A DNA stretch of 64,000 bases from Clostridium sp. CF012 (GCF_018861755.1 NZ_JAHLEF010000012.1:1-64000), one strand, 5' to 3'; shown: positions 52,485 to 61,529, counted from the first letter of the stretch. Numbers and translations: made by a program. Notes: generated from the sequence alone by a model not told the origin.

Positions 52485-53570
52485 TTATAAATTATCTAAA
52501 TAAAATTTATGATTATTTAACAGCCTTTCATCATTAGGTGAAAGCTTAATGGCTTGCTCAGAAAATCCTATTGCTTCAACCATCATATTTAAATTGTAAC
52601 AGCCTAAAGCTGCTAAATCATAAGGGGTATAGTCCCAAGCATTTTCATCATTTGCAAAATTAAATGTTTTTTCTTTGATTTTTAATGCTTCGGTTGCATA
52701 ATAATAAACACCAAGCCAGTCATTTTCAAGATAAGCTAATAAAGATAGCTCTATATAGGGTTCTCTTAATGAAATAGATTCACTTATGGCTTTATGATAC
52801 CATTTTTTAGCGTTTAACATTTCTCCTTTTTCACAATATGCTCTTGCAATAAATCTCATAGAAGATGATCTTTCCTCTTCATAATTTGATGTAGGCAGTG
52901 ATAAATAATTCTTTAATGTTAAAATACAATCATCCCAGTTATTATCAAACATATATTCTCTACCAAGGTAATACATATTTCTGCTACTATTCGGATTTTC
53001 TTCAACAGCTAATTTCAATAATGGTAGGTTTAAACTCCTATTTTTCGTTTTATCAGGATAATGATTAACTACCATACCCTTAATATAAACTTGTTTTTCC
53101 TCTGTCTCTCCCAAATATTCTAAAATCTCATGTGTTGGATATATCCATCTATATCCATGTCTTGCATGAATTCTGTCCCAAGTATATTGTACAGCAGGCA
53201 CGCCATCATCATTAACCTTCCAATTATATAGGTATAATCCTCTTGTGGTTTGTTTCGTCCATGCATTTTCTAAATGCTCTCTCCAACCAGGCTCAATAAC
53301 ATCATCGAGATCTGAGGATACACAAATGTCTATATCATCTGGAATGAATTTTATGCATTCATTTCTTGAATAATCAAATCGGAAGGGACTCGCATCTATA
53401 GAATAAACAATAGCTCCTCTTTCTTTTAGCTTACTAATTGTATTATCGGTAGAGCCTGTATCTGCAACTATAACAACATCCGCTGTATTAAAATGATCCA
53501 TAAAGCGGTCAACAAATTTTTCTTCATTTTTACAGATTGCATATACACAAACTTTATACTTACTACTCAT
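52485..53570 (-). CDS. Glycosyltransferase family 2 with TPR-like C-terminus
   Basis: A 361-residue GT2 enzyme. The N-terminus reads VYAICKNEEKFVDRFMDHF, the nucleotide-binding Asp is in VADTGSTDNT, and the metal site is in SSDLDDVIEP. After ~200 residues comes a helical, TPR-like region (MYYLGREYMFDNNWDDCI, ARAYCEKGEMLNAKKWYHKA). It lies immediately upstream of the collagen-like gene on the same strand. In Clostridioides difficile a glycosyltransferase beside bclA3 glycosylates that exosporium protein, so I infer glycosylation of the GPT repeats here. GGAGGTTTTTAC precedes the ATG. Confidence 0.87.
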   Translation of the reverse strand: MSSKYKVCVYAICKNEEKFVDRFMDHFNTADVVIVADTGSTDNTISKLKERGAIVYSIDASPFRFDYSRNECIKFIPDDIDICVSSDLDDVIEPGWREHLENAWTKQTTRGLYLYNWKVNDDGVPAVQYTWDRIHARHGYRWIYPTHEILEYLGETEEKQVYIKGMVVNHYPDKTKNRSLNLPLLKLAVEENPNSSRNMYYLGREYMFDNNWDDCILTLKNYLSLPTSNYEEERSSSMRFIARAYCEKGEMLNAKKWYHKAISESISLREPYIELSLLAYLENDWLGVYYYATEALKIKEKTFNFANDENAWDYTPYDLAALGCYNLNMMVEAIGFSEQAIKLSPNDERLLNNHKFYLDNL

Positions 53571-53604
53571 GTAAAAACCTCCAATAAAATGAATAGTGAC
53601 ATTT

Positions 53605-53632
53605 AAAAGAGCACCCTTTATGATGCTCTTTT
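53605..53632. terminator. Terminator between the GT2 and His/Tyr-rich genes
   Basis: AAAAGAGCA (53605-53613) pairs with TGCTCTTTT (53624-53632). It lies 6 bp past the stop of the minus-strand gene at 53639 and has T-runs on both strands. Confidence 0.88.
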
Positions 53633-53638
53633 TTATTA

Positions 53639-54040
53639 TTATTTTTGGTCTCTACCAAAAAATAAAGGTAAAAATAAAAACGGAAACAAATTATTAAAAG
53701 GGAGAGCATTACTGTGATGATAATAACCTTGATGATAACCGTGTTGATAACCATGTTGATGTCCTTGATCATAACCTTGTTGATATGAATCATGCCCATG
53801 TGGTGCCCTTGACATATCTTGGCCAGTTCCTTCTGGCGCTTGATACTGCCGCTGTGGCGTTTCTGAACCATATGTTGACGGAGAATTGTACATCTCATCC
53901 ATCATTTGATAGCCCATATAAGGAGTATATTGTGGTCCCATTCCAGATAGTTTCATAGGATTAGTATCATTTACATTAGGTATATGCTCAGGGTCTTGCA
54001 TATCCATATTTTCATTATCTAGCATTGTTCGGTATAACAT
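53639..54040 (-). CDS. His/Gly/Tyr-rich spore-coat-like protein
   Basis: A 133-residue low-complexity protein rich in Tyr, His, Gln, Gly and Met. The N-terminal half resembles coat proteins (GPQYTPYMGYQMMDEMYNSP). A central segment has GYDQGHQHGYQHGYHQGYYH, a short repeat of [GQ]xxx[HY], which could bind metal or be tyrosine-cross-linked. A hydrophobic segment follows (LFPFLFLPLFF). GGAGGTTTGCA-ATG and a sigma-K-type promoter precede it. I infer a spore surface protein; no family was recognised. Confidence 0.75.
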   Translation of the reverse strand: MLYRTMLDNENMDMQDPEHIPNVNDTNPMKLSGMGPQYTPYMGYQMMDEMYNSPSTYGSETPQRQYQAPEGTGQDMSRAPHGHDSYQQGYDQGHQHGYQHGYHQGYYHHSNALPFNNLFPFLFLPLFFGRDQK

Positions 54041-54070
54041 TGCAAACCTCCATCAATTTTACTACACTAG

Positions 54071-54097
54071 TATAATATGAATTACCTAGAGAGCCGT
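54071..54097 (-). promoter_or_regulatory. Sigma-K-type promoter of the His/Tyr-rich gene
   Basis: AC (54097-54096), a 16-bp spacer and CATATTATA (54079-54071) on the minus strand, 30 bp upstream of the start codon. Confidence 0.65.
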
Positions 54098-54244
54098 TAC
54101 AAATTATTTAAATATATATTTGTAGAAGTCAAAATCATCACAAAAGCTTTGCATTGTCGAATTTAAATTTTCTAAAAAAATCCATAAAATCTATCACCCT
54201 TGAGGGCACATCGGAATATTTTATATAGAAAGGGGGCAATCTAC

Positions 54245-54523
54245 ATGAATTATAAAGAAAAATATGCTGGTAACAAAGAAGATTTTTACTTTTTCTTAAA
54301 GGATGAAGTAATAAAATTATTTAAAGAGCAACTAAAAATTGAAGGAAACCGTGTTGTAATACCAAATAATGAAGAATTAGATTATCAAATTAAACTTGAT
54401 AGTGATGAAAATTACGGTGATCTTTCAATAAAAGTTAAATGGGGACAAAAACCTGAAGAAGAAATAACCTTAGACGAAAATTCAAAATCAGGTGAAGATC
54501 AACCCTTTGAATTTGAATTTTAA
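54245..54523 (+). CDS. Small acidic protein, possibly amphi-Trp-like
   Basis: A 92-residue acidic protein. The core (FFLKDEVIKLFKEQLKIEGN, RVVIPNNEELDYQIKLDSDE, DLSIKVKWG) follows the pattern of the small amphi-Trp domain: a helix, then alternating beta strands ending in a Trp. That similarity is suggestive only. AAGGGGGCAATCTAC precedes the ATG at 54245; the frame's earlier ATG was rejected. It lies in the sporulation island but is opposite to most neighbours. Confidence 0.65.
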   Translation: MNYKEKYAGNKEDFYFFLKDEVIKLFKEQLKIEGNRVVIPNNEELDYQIKLDSDENYGDLSIKVKWGQKPEEEITLDENSKSGEDQPFEFEF

Positions 54524-54550
54524 TAAATAATAAATAATAAATTATTAATT

Positions 54551-54642
54551 CCTGAGGATGCGTAATTAAACTATTAATTATTGATTAGCTAATATAATTT
54601 TACAGACTTTTCTTCCCTCAATTTCTATTAACGCTCCTCAGG
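54551..54642 (+). other. Long-range imperfect hairpin, possible structured RNA or terminator
   Basis: CCTGAGGATGCGT (54551-54563) pairs with ACGCTCCTCAGG (54631-54642) with one bulged base, across a ~67-nt interior. ATTTTTAT follows on the plus strand. It lies 28 bp past the amphi-Trp-like stop in a 270-bp gap. I saw no other feature in that gap. Confidence 0.4.
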
Positions 54643-54793
54643 ATTTTTATAAAATTCTAAAATCAAATCTATTTACAAGGAGCAAGTTTTGAATTAAATA
54701 ACTGCTTCTCTTCTTTCTATTTTTTGAGCAATGCTATTATAAAAATAGTTTATAATTGCTATCTATCGCAGCGCATCACAAGGAGGGTTTATT

Positions 54794-55816
54794 ATGAAAG
54801 AAGAAAATATAAATTCAATATTATCTCAATACAATATTAATGTTGTTGATATAAAAAGCCAAAGTGATAAGGGTAAGAAGGCCGTTTGGTGGATAAAAAC
54901 CACTAGTGGTGATAAAATATTAAAAAAACATTCTTGTTCATCTAAAACCCTTGAATTCATACTATCAGCTGTTGAACACTTAAGAAATGGAAAAGTTAAC
55001 TTACCTAAAGTCATTAAAACAATAGGTAATACTAACTATGTAAAAGCTGTTAACTCTTGTTATGTCTTAAGTGAAGCTATCATTGGAAGTAATCCAAATG
55101 GGGACAAACCTCAAGAATTAAAAATGATAGTAGAACAACTAGCTAGGTTTCATTATGCTTCTAGAAATTTTATACCACCGGATGATTGCAAAACAAGGAT
55201 ACACTTAGGTCTTCAAAAAGAGGAATTTGAAAGTCAAATGCTTAAATTAAAAGGCTTCTATGATACCGAAATGTCTAAAGCTAAACATTCCGAGTTCGGG
55301 CAAATTATTTTGAACTCCTTCCCTTATTTTTATAAAAGAATGCAATTAGCTATAGCAGAAAATGAAAAATCAGGGTATAACAAATGGGCTCTGGAAGCTA
55401 AAAGTACGAATTGCCTTTGTCATCAAGATTTTACGGCTAGTAATCTCATTCTTACCAGTTCAAAGCAAATATTTGTTTTAGATATAGATTCTATTGCTAT
55501 AGATTTACCTACAAGAGATATAAGAAAATTTCTAAATAAGATAATGAAAAAGAAAGGTCAATGGGAAATAAACACAACATCACAAATATTACAATGGTAT
55601 AATGCTGTAAATCCGTTAGAACACTGGAAATGGCAAGTATTAAAGGAAGCTTTAATTTTCCCTCATCTATATGTAGGGATAATGAGCAAATATTATGAGC
55701 TACGTGAAGATAATTGGCCGGAAGCTAGATATATTGAAAGATTAAAAGGAATGATTAAAACCGAAAAATCTATAGAACCTATTCTACAAAACTTCGAAAA
55801 AATTATTCCTTCATAG
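54794..55816 (+). CDS. CotS-family spore coat protein (kinase-like fold), first copy
   Basis: A 340-residue protein of the CotS/YutH family, related in fold to aminoglycoside phosphotransferases. The catalytic-loop region reads NCLCHQDFTASNLIL, then IFVLDIDSIAIDLPTRDIRKFL, so the HxD, Asn and DxD positions are kept. An ATP-binding Gly-rich loop is not obvious. CAAGGAGGGTTTATT precedes the ATG. It starts an operon with a second CotS-like gene and a GT4 glycosyltransferase, the usual arrangement for coat-polysaccharide genes. Nucleotide binding is unproven. Confidence 0.88.
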   Translation: MKEENINSILSQYNINVVDIKSQSDKGKKAVWWIKTTSGDKILKKHSCSSKTLEFILSAVEHLRNGKVNLPKVIKTIGNTNYVKAVNSCYVLSEAIIGSNPNGDKPQELKMIVEQLARFHYASRNFIPPDDCKTRIHLGLQKEEFESQMLKLKGFYDTEMSKAKHSEFGQIILNSFPYFYKRMQLAIAENEKSGYNKWALEAKSTNCLCHQDFTASNLILTSSKQIFVLDIDSIAIDLPTRDIRKFLNKIMKKKGQWEINTTSQILQWYNAVNPLEHWKWQVLKEALIFPHLYVGIMSKYYELREDNWPEARYIERLKGMIKTEKSIEPILQNFEKIIPS

Positions 55817-55838
55817 ATTTATATTAGGGGGAATTCAT

Positions 55839-56843
55839 GTGAAAAATTTATTAGTTGATTACCCGGGACTCGCTGAAAAAGTGCTTTTGGAATATAAAAT
55901 TATGCCAGAAAATTTAAAATTGTTTCAGAGTAAAGGTTTAAAAACATTATGGAGATTTATGTATAAAAATACAACCCTATGTCTTAAAAGATTAAATCAA
56001 TCCCTTGAACAAGCACTTTTCTCTGTTAATGCTCAAATATATATATTTAAAAATGGCGGTAATGTACCAAAGGTCTATCCTAATGCTAAAGGAAATCCTA
56101 TTACGGAATATAACGGACAGTTATTTGTATTATATAGTTGGATTGATGGAAGAGATATGAATTTAGAGGACCCAAAAGATTTAGCTTTAGCTTTGCAATC
56201 ATTATCAAAATTTCATGCTGACTCCATTGGGTATGAGCCGCCTACTACTGCCATAATATCATCTAAACTTGGAAACTGGCCAAAGCAATACGAGTCCATG
56301 AAAAATAGGATGCTAAAAATAAAAGAAGTTTGTATACAAAATCCTAATAATACCTCTTTTTCTACCTATGTAAAGACTGTGGGCCCTATTGTAGAAATTT
56401 GCGACAAAACTATCAATTTAATTAACAATTCTCCATATAATGCTTTATGTAGTATTAAGCAAAATAAATCTTGCTTATGCCATCAAGATTTTGGAACAGG
56501 AAATGTAATGCTATCACAAAAAACAGGTTTTGTGATAGACCTAGATAGTGTAACCTATGACTTACCAGCTAGAGATTTAAGAAAGATTATCGGAAAGAGA
56601 ATGATGAAATTCAACGATTTTAGTATAAAAAATATTGAAACTATCTTAAATTTCTATGAAATAAATATTAACCTATCCCCTACGCATAGAGAGGTTTTAA
56701 AAATTGATTTAATGTTTCCTCATTGGTTCTTTGGCTTAATAAAAACTATACACAAAAGCGATGAAGTAATTAATAGCGATAAAATTTCTTCAATTGCCAA
56801 ATTTGAGCAAAACAAATTTTCTGTTTTACAAAAATGGCTTTAA
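55839..56843 (+). CDS. CotS-family spore coat protein, second copy
   Basis: A 334-residue CotS-family protein, a tandem paralog of the preceding gene: it has SCLCHQDFGTGNVMLSQ and FVIDLDSVTYDLPARDLRKI in the matching places. The two copies are clearly diverged, so the duplication is old. The start is GTG at 55839 after AGGGGGAATTCAT; an overlapping ATG is out of frame. It lies 22 bp after the first copy and 12 bp before the GT4 gene. Its role is probably coat assembly or modification. Confidence 0.88.
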   Translation: MKNLLVDYPGLAEKVLLEYKIMPENLKLFQSKGLKTLWRFMYKNTTLCLKRLNQSLEQALFSVNAQIYIFKNGGNVPKVYPNAKGNPITEYNGQLFVLYSWIDGRDMNLEDPKDLALALQSLSKFHADSIGYEPPTTAIISSKLGNWPKQYESMKNRMLKIKEVCIQNPNNTSFSTYVKTVGPIVEICDKTINLINNSPYNALCSIKQNKSCLCHQDFGTGNVMLSQKTGFVIDLDSVTYDLPARDLRKIIGKRMMKFNDFSIKNIETILNFYEININLSPTHREVLKIDLMFPHWFFGLIKTIHKSDEVINSDKISSIAKFEQNKFSVLQKWL

Positions 56844-56855
56844 GGGAGGTCTATC

Positions 56856-57995
56856 ATGAAAATAGCATTTATTTGTACAGAAAAACTTACCTTCCCTCCT
56901 ATTAATGGGGGCGCGGTTCAAGTGTATCTTGAAGGTGTTCTACCTATAATATCAAAGCTTCATGAAATAACTGTGTTTTGTATACAAGATCCTAAACTAC
57001 CTAACCGAGCCTTTATAAGTGGCATAAACTATATACGATTGCCTGCAAGCACCACAGAAGAGTATGTTCGTGGTTTAAAAAACTATCTTACAAATGATTT
57101 TGATTTAGTGCATGTTTTTAACAGACCTCGTTGGGTTAACTTTTTAAGTAAAAATTTAAGTTGCGCTTTTAGTTTAAGTTTGCATAATGAAATGTTTTTA
57201 CAAAATAAAATCACCACCACCTTGGCCAATGCCTGTATTGATAGAGTAAGTTTTATTACAACCGTAAGTAATTTTATTGCCAGCGGTGTAAAAGACCTAT
57301 ATCCTTCTGCTGCTAGAAAACTTCATCCTGTGTATTCTGCTGTAGATTGTAATGTATACAAACCAATTTGGCAAGATGATAAGGATTCCTATAGAAGTGT
57401 ATTGCGTTCAAAATATGGCTTGCAAAATTATAAAACAATATTATATGTAGGTAGGTTAACACCAAAAAAAGGTACCCATATAGTAATAGATGCCATGAAT
57501 TCTGTTATGGAGTCACACCCAAATACTGCACTAATGATTATAGGGAGTAAGTGGTATGGTGGAAATGAATCTAATGATTATATCGAATTATTAAAGAGAA
57601 TATCTAAAGAACTAAAAGGACCAGTTATTTTTACAGGTTATTTAAGCCCTACTGAGATTCCAAAATATTATAGCATTGGAGACATTTTTGTAAATATGTC
57701 CCAATGGAGAGAACCACTAGCAAGAGTTCACTATGAAGCTATGGCTGCTGGCTTACCAATTATAACCACAAATCGTGGAGGTAATGCTGAAGTAATGACT
57801 GAAGGCGTAAACGGCTTTGTTATAAATGATTATACAAATCCAAGGGTGCTGGAGAAAAATATAGTTCGTCTTTTAGATAATAGTGATTTAGCACTCAAAT
57901 TAGGGGTTAATGGAAGAAAATTAGCGCAGGAAAAGTATAATTTTAAACGACTCGCTAATGATTTATTAAAACTTTTTGATAGTATTAAATATTAA
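56856..57995 (+). CDS. GT4 glycosyltransferase, CotSA-like
   Basis: A 379-residue GT4 (GT-B fold) enzyme. The N-terminal domain begins MKIAFICTEKLTFPPINGGA and has LVHVFNRPRW. The C-terminal domain has ILYVGRLTPKKGTHIVIDAM, GYLSPTEIPKYYSIGDIFVN and the donor-binding EPLARVHYEAMAAGLPIITT. It closes the cotS-cotS operon, as CotSA does beside CotS in Bacillus, so I infer a spore-coat glycan role. GGGAGGTCTATC precedes the ATG. Confidence 0.9.
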   Translation: MKIAFICTEKLTFPPINGGAVQVYLEGVLPIISKLHEITVFCIQDPKLPNRAFISGINYIRLPASTTEEYVRGLKNYLTNDFDLVHVFNRPRWVNFLSKNLSCAFSLSLHNEMFLQNKITTTLANACIDRVSFITTVSNFIASGVKDLYPSAARKLHPVYSAVDCNVYKPIWQDDKDSYRSVLRSKYGLQNYKTILYVGRLTPKKGTHIVIDAMNSVMESHPNTALMIIGSKWYGGNESNDYIELLKRISKELKGPVIFTGYLSPTEIPKYYSIGDIFVNMSQWREPLARVHYEAMAAGLPIITTNRGGNAEVMTEGVNGFVINDYTNPRVLEKNIVRLLDNSDLALKLGVNGRKLAQEKYNFKRLANDLLKLFDSIKY

Positions 57996-58082
57996 TTTAC
58001 TAAAAAAAATCATCTTAGATAGCTTTATTGATTTTTATAATCCTGAAATAAAGAGAAATTTATTAACTTAATCATGCAAATG

Positions 58083-58123
58083 AAAAGCACTAGCACTTTA
58101 ATTTTTAAAGTACTAGCGCTTTT
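58083..58123. terminator. Terminator between cotSA-like gene and UDP-sugar dehydrogenase gene
   Basis: AAAAGCACTAGCACTTTAA pairs with TTAAAGTACTAGCGCTTTT, with two wobble or mismatch positions. It serves the two convergent genes. Confidence 0.8.
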
Positions 58124-58135
58124 ATTTTACATAGC

Positions 58136-59443
58136 TTAGTTTTTAATGTTCCCTTTTCCAATAGAGTAATAGGCTTTAATATTAGCTTCTTTAATATTAT
58201 CCATATCTAATATATTTCTTCCATCAATTATTACAGATTCCTTCATCAAGGAAGCTACCTTATTTAAATCAATATTATAAAACTCGCTCCATTCTGTACA
58301 GATTATTAATGCATCTGAATTTACTAAGCATTCATACATATCATCGCAATAAATTATATTTGGAAATATACTTTTTATCTCCTTTGTAACCATCGGATCA
58401 TATGCTTTTATTTTAGCCTTATTCTTTAATAATTTTTCAATTATATATATTGATGGAGCTTCCCTAATATCATCTGTATTTGGTTTAAATGTTAGTCCTA
58501 ATATAGATACAGTTTTACCCTGAAGATCTTTATAATGTTCCCTTAATATTTTCACTGGCAAGACTCTCTGCTGCTCATTTGCATCAACAGTAGCTTTTAG
58601 AATTTTAAGATCGCTATGATAGTTTTCAGATATTTTAATTAAAGCCTTTGTATCCTTTGGGAAGCAAGACCCCCCATAGCCGATACCTGCTTTTAAAAAC
58701 AAGGGCGAAATTCTCTTATCTAGGCCTAGTGCATAGGCTATTACATCAATATCTGCTCCAACCTTATTACAAAGATTGGCTATTTCATTCATAAAGGAAA
58801 TTTTCACTGACAAAAAAGCATTTGAGGTATATTTAATTAGCTCCGCTGTTTCTGGACTCGTAAACACCATTTTTATTTTAAATGACTCATATAATTCTCT
58901 CATTATGTCCTCAGCCTTTTGTGATTCACAGCCTAAAACTATCTTATCTCCATTTAAAAAATCATTTATAGCATTGCCTTCCCTTAAGAATTCTGGATTA
59001 GAGACCACATCAAAATATTCCTGTGGTATATGCTTTTCTAGTAACTTGTTTTTTATATATTTCTGAGTACCAACCGGCACTGTACTTTTAGTTACTATTA
59101 TTTTATATTTATCAATATAAGGGTAAATTAAATTTATCAATTCTTTTATTTGCTGAATGTCTACATCCCAATTTTTCTTTGTGGGAGTTCCAACTGCAAT
59201 AAAAATTATATCCGAAGACCTAATTCCTAGTTCTAAATCCTGTGTAAACTCAACACTATTTACAATTAAAGATTCTTTTAATAATTCACCTAATCCCTCT
59301 TCAAAGATAGTTGGCGTACCATTTTTTAACATTTTTAATTTTTCTAAATCTTTTTCCACACAAATTACTTTATTATCTTTTTTCCCAAAGCATAATGCAG
59401 TTATAAGTCCTACATAACCAGCTCCAATAACGCATATATTCAT
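58136..59443 (-). CDS. ugd: UDP-glucose/UDP-sugar 6-dehydrogenase
   Basis: A 435-residue NAD-dependent enzyme that oxidises UDP-glucose (or a related sugar nucleotide) to the uronate. It begins MNICVIGAGYVGLITALCFG with the Rossmann motif. The catalytic Cys is in GYGGSCFPKDTKAL, and the C-terminal domain has GLTFKPNTDDIREAPS. The frame extends 24 codons upstream but GAGGAG fits the ATG at 59443. A sigma-K-type promoter is found far upstream. UDP-glucuronate could feed the coat glycans made by neighbouring genes (inference). Confidence 0.9.
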   Translation of the reverse strand: MNICVIGAGYVGLITALCFGKKDNKVICVEKDLEKLKMLKNGTPTIFEEGLGELLKESLIVNSVEFTQDLELGIRSSDIIFIAVGTPTKKNWDVDIQQIKELINLIYPYIDKYKIIVTKSTVPVGTQKYIKNKLLEKHIPQEYFDVVSNPEFLREGNAINDFLNGDKIVLGCESQKAEDIMRELYESFKIKMVFTSPETAELIKYTSNAFLSVKISFMNEIANLCNKVGADIDVIAYALGLDKRISPLFLKAGIGYGGSCFPKDTKALIKISENYHSDLKILKATVDANEQQRVLPVKILREHYKDLQGKTVSILGLTFKPNTDDIREAPSIYIIEKLLKNKAKIKAYDPMVTKEIKSIFPNIIYCDDMYECLVNSDALIICTEWSEFYNIDLNKVASLMKESVIIDGRNILDMDNIKEANIKAYYSIGKGNIKN

Positions 59444-59637
59444 AAAATCACATTCTCCTCTTTTTAGTATCACATTTTTATTTATTACCTCAACTTGTTT
59501 ATTTGTTAAATTCATTGGTTCAGTAAAATTTTATGCTTTTGTGATTATCTAGAGCCTGAATAACAGATACGTTTTTACTTAAGTTTAAAGCCTTTCTTAC
59601 TATTCAATATTATTGATTGAACTCAGAATTATATATA

Positions 59638-59665
59638 TATATTATGAATTAACTCGTAGTTTGGT
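59638..59665 (-). promoter_or_regulatory. Possible sigma-K-type promoter upstream of the UDP-sugar dehydrogenase
   Basis: AC (59665-59664), a 17-bp spacer and CATAATATA (59646-59638) on the minus strand. The 5' leader would be about 190 nt. The site lies in very AT-rich sequence, so chance is a risk. The gap 59444-59755 holds nothing else besides a terminator. Confidence 0.4.
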
Positions 59666-59683
59666 GAAATTAAAGCATGAAAA

Positions 59684-59722
59684 AGCTATGAAATATAAGT
59701 TTAACACCTTAATTCCATAGCT
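59684..59722 (-). terminator. Terminator of the 199-aa coat-like gene
   Basis: AGCTATG (59684-59690) pairs with CATAGCT (59716-59722), extended by AAAT/ATT. On the minus strand TTTTCATGC follows. It lies 34 bp past the stop codon. Confidence 0.65.
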
Positions 59723-59755
59723 CCATTTATTTATCTCATTATAAAAACTTAGTTA

Positions 59756-60355
59756 TTACCACCAATATCCTCCATTGTGTCTTCTTCCAAGCAATTCGCT
59801 AATAAGCAATATTTTGATTAAATCCTGACTTCCATGTCTTCTATTGAAGCGTCGTCTTTGTCTCGTATACTCATCATCATCAGCGAGATTATCATCTTCT
59901 TCGTAATCCCTATAATATTTTTCATGCTTTTCACATATTTCTTTTGAAATATGATCCAGTTCATCCTTACTAGGGCAATACATTGTGCCATACATGGACG
60001 TCATCATATCACAATGATGCTTTACCATTGGATATATCCTGATATAAATTTTAGGATATAACATTTTTAGATCTCCATCCTCATCCTCAATCATAGGCAT
60101 ATGCGTCATTGGCATACATTGTTCAAGATTATCACTGCCTTTATTACGATAGTTCTGGTCATAATTTTTAGGCTTTTGCACATCCCACATCATAGGGTTA
60201 AATGACATCATTTGATAATTTCGAGGTGAATATGCTGCTTGTTGAGCATAATAAGGCCTGTTTTTATAAAATTCTTCGTAATCATCATCATGATTTTGGT
60301 AACTGTCAGTATTGTTTTTTTCATTATAATCTTCAGAATTACTTCTATAATACAT
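59756..60355 (-). CDS. Spore-coat-like protein with conserved Cys/His core, 199 aa
   Basis: A 199-residue protein, Tyr/Asn/Asp-rich at the N-terminus (MYYRSNSEDYNEKNNTDSYQ, PYYAQQAAYSPRNYQMMSFN). A folded-looking core (MLYPKIYIRIYPMVKHHCDM, MYGTMYCPSKDELDHISKE, ICEKHEKYYRDYEED) resembles clostridial spore proteins of unknown function. A basic stretch (RQRRRFNRRH) and a C-terminal GYWW tail follow. GGAGGATATAT-ATG and a sigma-K-type promoter precede it. I cannot name the family. Confidence 0.8.
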   Translation of the reverse strand: MYYRSNSEDYNEKNNTDSYQNHDDDYEEFYKNRPYYAQQAAYSPRNYQMMSFNPMMWDVQKPKNYDQNYRNKGSDNLEQCMPMTHMPMIEDEDGDLKMLYPKIYIRIYPMVKHHCDMMTSMYGTMYCPSKDELDHISKEICEKHEKYYRDYEEDDNLADDDEYTRQRRRFNRRHGSQDLIKILLISELLGRRHNGGYWW

Positions 60356-60385
60356 ATATATCCTCCATATGTTTTATTACATTAT

Positions 60386-60412
60386 TATCATATGCTAATG
60401 ATGTGAGGTTGT
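60386..60412 (-). promoter_or_regulatory. Sigma-K-type promoter of the 199-aa coat-like gene
   Basis: AC (60412-60411), a 16-bp spacer and CATATGATA (60394-60386) on the minus strand, 30 bp before the start codon. Confidence 0.65.
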
Positions 60413-60420
60413 TCTTTTAG

Positions 60421-61350
60421 TTATACACTTTTTGCAAATATCTTCAATAATCGTAAATAGTGATTTGCTTCACGTAGGGTATGATCGGCTAACAATGGTA
60501 TTATTATGGATTTAATTTTACATTCTAGCAGTCCTTGCGTACCCTGCGCCTTAAACTTACTTATTTCCACAGTCGCCTTAAGGCTATCCTCCGTGACTTT
60601 TGAAATTGGAATTGTTTTATCCATCGCCTCTTTTGATTCTCTTGTCAACTTATCAAACTCATTTCCGAAGTTATTTGCTGTAGTAATAAGTTCATTTTCT
60701 GTTGGGTCAAGAAGACCACGAATAAATTTTGAGTGTTCAGCCATAATTCTATTCCAAAATGTTTCTTGCTCAAAAGCATCTCTCTCCAAGTTGATTTCCT
60801 CACGACTTTGCAGCCTTTGAAGTAGCTGAAAATAAAATTTTGCTTCTCTCAAAATATGGTCTATAAGTAAAGGGTAATTATTTGTGAATATTCTACAAGT
60901 TATAACCTCCGATAAAACCATAGTCTTAAACTGTGCTAAAGCTTTAATCAATCCCATCGCTCTCTGATTAAGCATAGATACTCTTTGTCCAAGCATATTA
61001 TTACTAATTACTAATTCATCGTTACCCATTAATCCAGCTTCTGATTTCGTCAAATTGATTGGGATATTCACTCCTGTAAAATATGCTGTAGCCATCTCAG
61101 CTTTTAATGTAAAAGGTGTAATTACTTCACCAGACTGTAATACACTAGTGCTAACAACACCATTTGAAAGTGATATAGCTTCTGCTAAAAGTCTGTCAAA
61201 CTCTATTCTGAAATTATCAGCCTGTTGGATATAGTTCGAGTCCTTTTGTGTAAAACCTATTTCCAAGAAAAATGAGTGTTCCTTCATAATCCTAGCAAAG
61301 AAAAGATGCAATTCCAGGGATTGTCGTATGAATTCAGTATTAGATAGCAT
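60421..61350 (-). CDS. DUF2935 protein (duplicated helical domain)
   Basis: A 309-residue helical protein of the DUF2935 family, made of two similar halves. Each half has an HSFFLE/HSKFIR-type motif: FARIMKEHSFFLEIG, FWNRIMAEHSKFIRG. Each is followed by DNFRIEFDRLL or NNFGNEFDKLT and by a HILREAKFYF or HTLREANHYLRLL segment. This repeated ExxH-like pattern suggests a metal-binding, ferritin-like bundle (inference). AAGGAGATTTTGCT precedes the ATG. DUF2935 genes are common in spore-forming clostridia, often with unknown roles. Confidence 0.88.
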   Translation of the reverse strand: MLSNTEFIRQSLELHLFFARIMKEHSFFLEIGFTQKDSNYIQQADNFRIEFDRLLAEAISLSNGVVSTSVLQSGEVITPFTLKAEMATAYFTGVNIPINLTKSEAGLMGNDELVISNNMLGQRVSMLNQRAMGLIKALAQFKTMVLSEVITCRIFTNNYPLLIDHILREAKFYFQLLQRLQSREEINLERDAFEQETFWNRIMAEHSKFIRGLLDPTENELITTANNFGNEFDKLTRESKEAMDKTIPISKVTEDSLKATVEISKFKAQGTQGLLECKIKSIIIPLLADHTLREANHYLRLLKIFAKSV

Positions 61351-61529
61351 AGCAAAATCTCCTTAAATAAAATTTATATCACTATCATTGTATTAATGAG
61401 ATAAATAAAATGTTCCTCTTTAATATAAATGTTTTTATTTACATATATAAGTTCTTCCTTTTTAAAATAAGAATAAATATGAATAACATATAAATATAAG
61501 CACATACTAAATAAAAATGAGGTGCTATA

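Noticed and set aside
53563-53898. Minus-strand 111-codon frame overlapping the His/Tyr-rich gene
   Set aside because: Its start lacks a ribosome binding site and it runs through the terminator at 53605-53632; the frame starting at 54040 has all signals.
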